A stretch of 9,668 nucleotides of DNA from an uncultured Mycoplasmataceae bacterium (GTDB taxonomy: Bacteria; Bacillota_I; Bacilli_A; Mycoplasmatales; Mycoplasmoidaceae), in NCBI GenBank assembly GCA_947176435.1, contig CAMWQH010000018.1, positions 1 through 9,668 of the forward strand, read 5' to 3'. Positions within the stretch are counted from its first letter, which is position 1, and every line of letters starts with the position of its first letter. The translations under genes and the position numbers were made by a program. The notes beneath the pieces were generated by a model. It did not search any database. It had not been told where the DNA came from and saw only the letters and a list, made by a program, of their open reading frames with translations. Positions 6,551-9,668 of the stretch are shown here, piece after piece.

Positions 6551-7963
6551 TTAACCAACTATTTTTTTAAAAACTTTCATAGAAACCACAGGGTTTGCTT
6601 GCCCTTTGGTTTCTTTCATTAATTGACCAATAAAGAACTTTTCAACTCTTTCTGGACGTTCTTTATATTGATCTAACATGCTCTTATTTTTTGAAATAAT
6701 ATCTTGTAAATGTTTTTCAATTACTTTTTCATCTGTAATTTGTTTAAATCCTAATTCATCAATTAATTTTCTTGGTTTTTTTTGTTCGGTAACTATTTTT
6801 TCGAAAATAGTTTTAGCTTGTTTACCGTTAATATCACCATTGTTTAATAATTTAATCATTTCAATAATGTTATTAATAATTGAATCATTTATTGATTCAA
6901 TAGAATTGTTTTGTTTTTTCAATAAAGCAACAAGTTCAATAACAATTCATGTAACCGCTTGAGAAGAATCTTTAGTTGCATTAGCAACTTTATTGAAAAC
7001 AGAATATAAACTAAAGTCGTCTAGTAATTGATTAATTAATTTATCATTTACTTTTAACTCTTTTAATTCAGATGTAATAACATCTGGTGTCTTGTTCATT
7101 GAATTGATAGCATCAAAAACAAATTTGTTATCAAGTTTAATAGCTAGAATGTTTGGCTCTGTAAAATAACAGTATTCGACTGCATTTGATTTACTTCTCA
7201 TAAATACTGTTGTTTTAGAAACATCATCTCATCTTCTTGTTTCTTGATTTACTAATTCATTAGTAAGAAGTAATTTAGTTTGACGATTGATTTCGTAATC
7301 AATCGCTTTCATAACATTATTAAATGAGTTGATGTTTTTAATTTCAACCTTTGTTCCAAGTTCTTCTGCACCAACAGGAGCAACAGATACATTTACGTCA
7401 GCACGTAGTGAACCATCTTCCATTTTTGCGTCTGAAATATTCAAGAATGCCGCAATTCTTTTTAATTGAGTTAAATATTCGTATGCTTCTTTTGCTGAAT
7501 GAATATCAGGTTTAGACACCACCTCGATTAAAGGAACACCGGCACGGTTGTAATCCAAACATAAATGTTCACCAACAACTAATTGTTTAGCAGTATCTTC
7601 TTCCATATGAATTCTTTCTACACCAATAGTTTTATTAGAAATCTTAATAGATCCAATTGTACCAATTGGATAAAATTGTTGAGTGATTTGGAAACCTTTT
7701 GGTAAATCTTGATAAAAATAATTTTTACGATCAAATCTAATGTTTTGATCTATTTTCATATTTAATGCTTTTGCTAATTGAATTGCTTTTATAACTGCAC
7801 CTTCATTAACGCTAGGAATAACCCCTGGAAGTGCTAAGTCAATTTCATTGATGTTAGTATTGACTGGATCATTATGTAAATTTTTAGATGGTGAAAACAT
7901 CTTTGATTTAGTGTTAAGAGCTATATGAACTTCAATACCGATAGTAGGTCTAAAATTATTCAT
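6551..7963 (-). CDS. gatB: Asp-tRNA(Asn)/Glu-tRNA(Gln) amidotransferase subunit B
   Basis: GatB binds misacylated Glu-tRNA(Gln) (and in some species Asp-tRNA(Asn)), phosphorylates the acyl group with ATP, and passes it to ammonia from GatA. The 470 residues match the usual length. Conserved blocks run in order: GIEVHIAL near the N-terminus, FDRKNYFYQDLPKGFQI, IHMEEDTAK, DYNRAGVPLIEVVSKPD and GSLRADVNVSV in the catalytic cradle, followed by the helical and YqeY-like tail domain ending in QLMKETKGQANP. Two TGA codons (7229-7231 and 6947-6949, minus strand) are Trp, so the three apparent fragments are one protein. It is the last gene of gatCAB. Its start overlaps the gatA stop by 8 bases and has a strong GGAGGG site. 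Its stop lies 1 base from the stop of the lipoprotein relic. Confidence 0.97.
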
Positions 7964-9356
7964 TTTTGCCCTCCAAAATAGTCTCTATTGTTGCAGCAAT
8001 ATCAAACATAGTTTGATCTTGTTTTTGTTTACAATTTATGTTAATACCGTATGGTAATCCATTGTAATTTCCAGCAGGAATAGTGATGGATGGAGTTCCA
8101 GCAAAATTTGCTAAAATTAAGCAGTCGTCTGCATGTGAAGTTTTTACAGTATCTGCAAATGTATCTTCTAATGTTGGAGCAACAAATGAAGCAGAAGGGA
8201 TTAATAAACCATCAACATCATCCATTAGTTTATTCGTTAACTCTATTAATAGAGTTCTTACCTTTTTTGCTTTAACATAAATAGATTTAAAATTATCTCT
8301 TGAAGTTACATAAGCACCCATTAACATTCTTTTCTTAACTTGGTTGTTAATGTATTTATTTCTGTTTTTAAAGATTAAATCTTTATATTCTTGACCACCC
8401 TCATTTGCTCCAAAAGGAACTCCTGTAAATGAAGCATAGCAACTTAGTCCTTCAACGTTGCTAATAATTTGATAAGTTACTCCGATTGCATTAAGAAGTT
8501 TAATATCAACTTCTTTTTCAACTACGGTGTGACCATTTTCTTTTAATTTATCAACAACATTAAGATATATTTTTCTTTCATTTGGTAAAATTCCATTTTC
8601 TATTCCTTTAATAACAGAAATTTTCATACCTTTTAAAACTTTTAAGTTTTTATAAAAATTATGTTCAAGTTTTTGGCTAGTATAGTCTTTTGAATCAAAT
8701 TGACATACTTGGTCAGCAACAATTGCTGCATCAGTAACTGTTCTTGTAATGATTCCAACATGATCTAAGCTTGGAGCATACGGAAGGATTCCATAACGTG
8801 AAATCAAACCATATGAGGGTTTATAACCAACTACACCCAAGAACGATGAAGGGCGTCTTACTGAATCGCCAGTGTCTGTACCAATAGCAAAATCAACTAT
8901 ACCACTAGCTACTAAATTAACTGATCCTGAAGAAGAACCTCCAGCAATTCTTGATTTATCGAGAATATTTTTTACATATCCATAAGGTGTTTGAATTCCA
9001 GTACCAGCCATACCGAACTGATCTAAGTTATTTTTAGAAGTTAATATCGCACCAGAAGACTTTAATAATTCGTATATCGTTGCACTATATGGTGGAATAT
9101 AGTCATTTAAGAACTTAGATGCTCCTGTTGTTCGAATACCTTTAGTAGATATATTGTCTTTTAATGAATAAATACAACCAGATAATAAATTATCACTTAA
9201 TTTAAAATCTTTAGGAGCGTCACAACATTCTGTAATAACAGAATTAGTGTCTTTGCATTGATGCATTTTTTTGTTACATTCAGAAATTAAAAAATCAACA
9301 GTTGTTTTACCTGTTTTTAAATTTTCGTGATTTTTTAAAATTATTGATGGTTTCAT
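7956..9356 (-). CDS. gatA: Glu-tRNA(Gln) amidotransferase subunit A (glutaminase/amidase)
   Basis: GatA releases ammonia from glutamine for the GatB reaction and belongs to the amidase-signature family. The 466 residues show the Lys-cisSer-Ser catalytic triad: Lys66 in LKDNIS, Ser141 in the AGGSSSGS motif, and nucleophile Ser165 in TGDSVRRPSS. The spacings between them (75 and 24 residues) equal those of Staphylococcus aureus GatA (79/154/178). The usual TGGS around the nucleophile is TGDS here and the usual GGSSGGS is GGSSSGS, small departures next to the active site. The downstream GVVGYKPSYGLISRYG and LDHVGIITR blocks are standard. It contains no tryptophan. The ATG overlaps the gatC stop by one base (TAATG) and has no clear Shine-Dalgarno site, so translation is probably coupled to gatC. 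Confidence 0.97.
   Translation of the reverse strand: MKPSIILKNHENLKTGKTTVDFLISECNKKMHQCKDTNSVITECCDAPKDFKLSDNLLSGCIYSLKDNISTKGIRTTGASKFLNDYIPPYSATIYELLKSSGAILTSKNNLDQFGMAGTGIQTPYGYVKNILDKSRIAGGSSSGSVNLVASGIVDFAIGTDTGDSVRRPSSFLGVVGYKPSYGLISRYGILPYAPSLDHVGIITRTVTDAAIVADQVCQFDSKDYTSQKLEHNFYKNLKVLKGMKISVIKGIENGILPNERKIYLNVVDKLKENGHTVVEKEVDIKLLNAIGVTYQIISNVEGLSCYASFTGVPFGANEGGQEYKDLIFKNRNKYINNQVKKRMLMGAYVTSRDNFKSIYVKAKKVRTLLIELTNKLMDDVDGLLIPSASFVAPTLEDTFADTVKTSHADDCLILANFAGTPSITIPAGNYNGLPYGININCKQKQDQTMFDIAATIETILEGKNE
7969..7974 (-). promoter_or_regulatory. Strong ribosome binding site for gatB inside gatA
   Basis: GGAGGG on the minus strand, 5 bases before the gatB ATG and within the last codons of gatA. 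It is the best Shine-Dalgarno match in the window and fixes the gatB start at 7963. Confidence 0.85.
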
Positions 9357-9637
9357 TATTTAACTAGAATATATTTTTGAGACTTTTTTTTAGCATTTTT
9401 TGTAAATTCTTCAGGATCCTTTACAATTTCTGGAACATCTTTTCTTAATTGATTGTATGATTGACTAGTACAATAATCAGTTTGTTCTACATTATCAGTA
9501 TTAATAGTATTAAGTACTTCAAGATTATTCAAGAATTTACAAAAATCATTGTAAACAGCATCTAAAAATTCACCATCTAAACCAAAATAATAGATGTTTG
9601 CAATTTCTTGAATTTCTTTTTTTGTGATTGTTTTCAT
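9356..9637 (-). CDS. gatC: Glu-tRNA(Gln) amidotransferase subunit C
   Basis: GatC is the small stabilising subunit that wraps around GatA and GatB. The 93-residue length fits. The pattern is typical: an N-terminal KKEIQEIANIYY helix in place of the usual LAxLARL, a phenylalanine- and leucine-rich helix (FLDAVYNDFCKFLNNLEVLN), a variable linker, then LRKDVP, matching the family's LREDxP, and a lysine-rich end. N-terminal sequence conservation is weak, as is normal for GatC; position directly before gatA is strong support. The frame stays open upstream of the ATG to the window edge (10 codons), and only a weak GATGG lies before it, so a slightly longer protein cannot be excluded. A TATATT (9658-9663, minus strand) might be a -10 box; the remaining bases to 9668 show nothing else. 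Confidence 0.88.
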   Translation of the reverse strand: MKTITKKEIQEIANIYYFGLDGEFLDAVYNDFCKFLNNLEVLNTINTDNVEQTDYCTSQSYNQLRKDVPEIVKDPEEFTKNAKKKSQKYILVK

Positions 9638-9668
9638 AACTAATTTACCATCAACGGAATATATATAC

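Noticed and set aside
6678..6962. Plus-strand open frame of 94 codons
   Set aside because: Antisense shadow of the gatB C-terminal region, ending with no sign of an independent gene.
8083..8280. Two overlapping plus-strand frames opposite gatA
   Set aside because: Both are antisense to well-conserved gatA coding sequence and in different frames from each other; neither resembles a protein family.
1..9668. CRISPR array, tRNA or rRNA gene, insertion sequence, or phage element
   Set aside because: No regularly spaced direct repeats, no cloverleaf-like tRNA sequence, no transposase or integrase motifs, and no rRNA-like conserved segment were found by eye on either strand.

Overview
The window comes from a mollicute (mycoplasma-type) genome. 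It is very AT-rich, and six of its reading frames are continuous only if TGA is read as tryptophan (genetic code 4). In the intact genes I count 20 in-frame TGA codons against 2 TGG codons. Under the standard code the HAD phosphatase, RNase Y, the surface lipoprotein, a phosphodiesterase and GatB all look broken; under code 4 each is intact. The exact species cannot be fixed from the sequence alone.

Layout, left to right. (1) Positions 71-1986, plus strand: trpS (tryptophanyl-tRNA synthetase), overlapped by one base by a Cof-type HAD phosphatase. (2) 2040-3422, minus strand: rny (RNase Y), convergent with the HAD gene; an AT-rich hairpin lies across its stop codon. (3) 3423-6550, accessory surface-protein region. 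It holds an intact 531-residue BspA-type leucine-rich-repeat lipoprotein (3571-5166) behind a promoter carrying a run of 16 A, and a Rho-independent terminator. A second copy of the same promoter and signal-peptide region follows (about 5213-5357) and breaks off after 24 codons. A complete glycerophosphodiester phosphodiesterase gene lies on the minus strand (5365-6174). Last comes the frameshifted 3' end of another lipoprotein of the same family (about 6236-6549). The phosphodiesterase gene therefore sits between the head and the tail of a ruined lipoprotein paralogue. (4) 6551-9637, minus strand: gatC-gatA-gatB, tightly overlapping, encoding the Glu-tRNA(Gln) amidotransferase that charges tRNA-Gln in organisms lacking GlnRS.

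How the parts fit. The flanks are housekeeping translation and RNA-decay genes. The centre is a small lipoprotein locus that appears to have expanded by tandem duplication, decayed, and may switch expression by slippage in the poly-A tract. Each component belongs to a known kind; the most interesting points are the poly-A promoter, the reused intergenic spacer, the duplicated module inside the lipoprotein, and the split paralogue around the phosphodiesterase.
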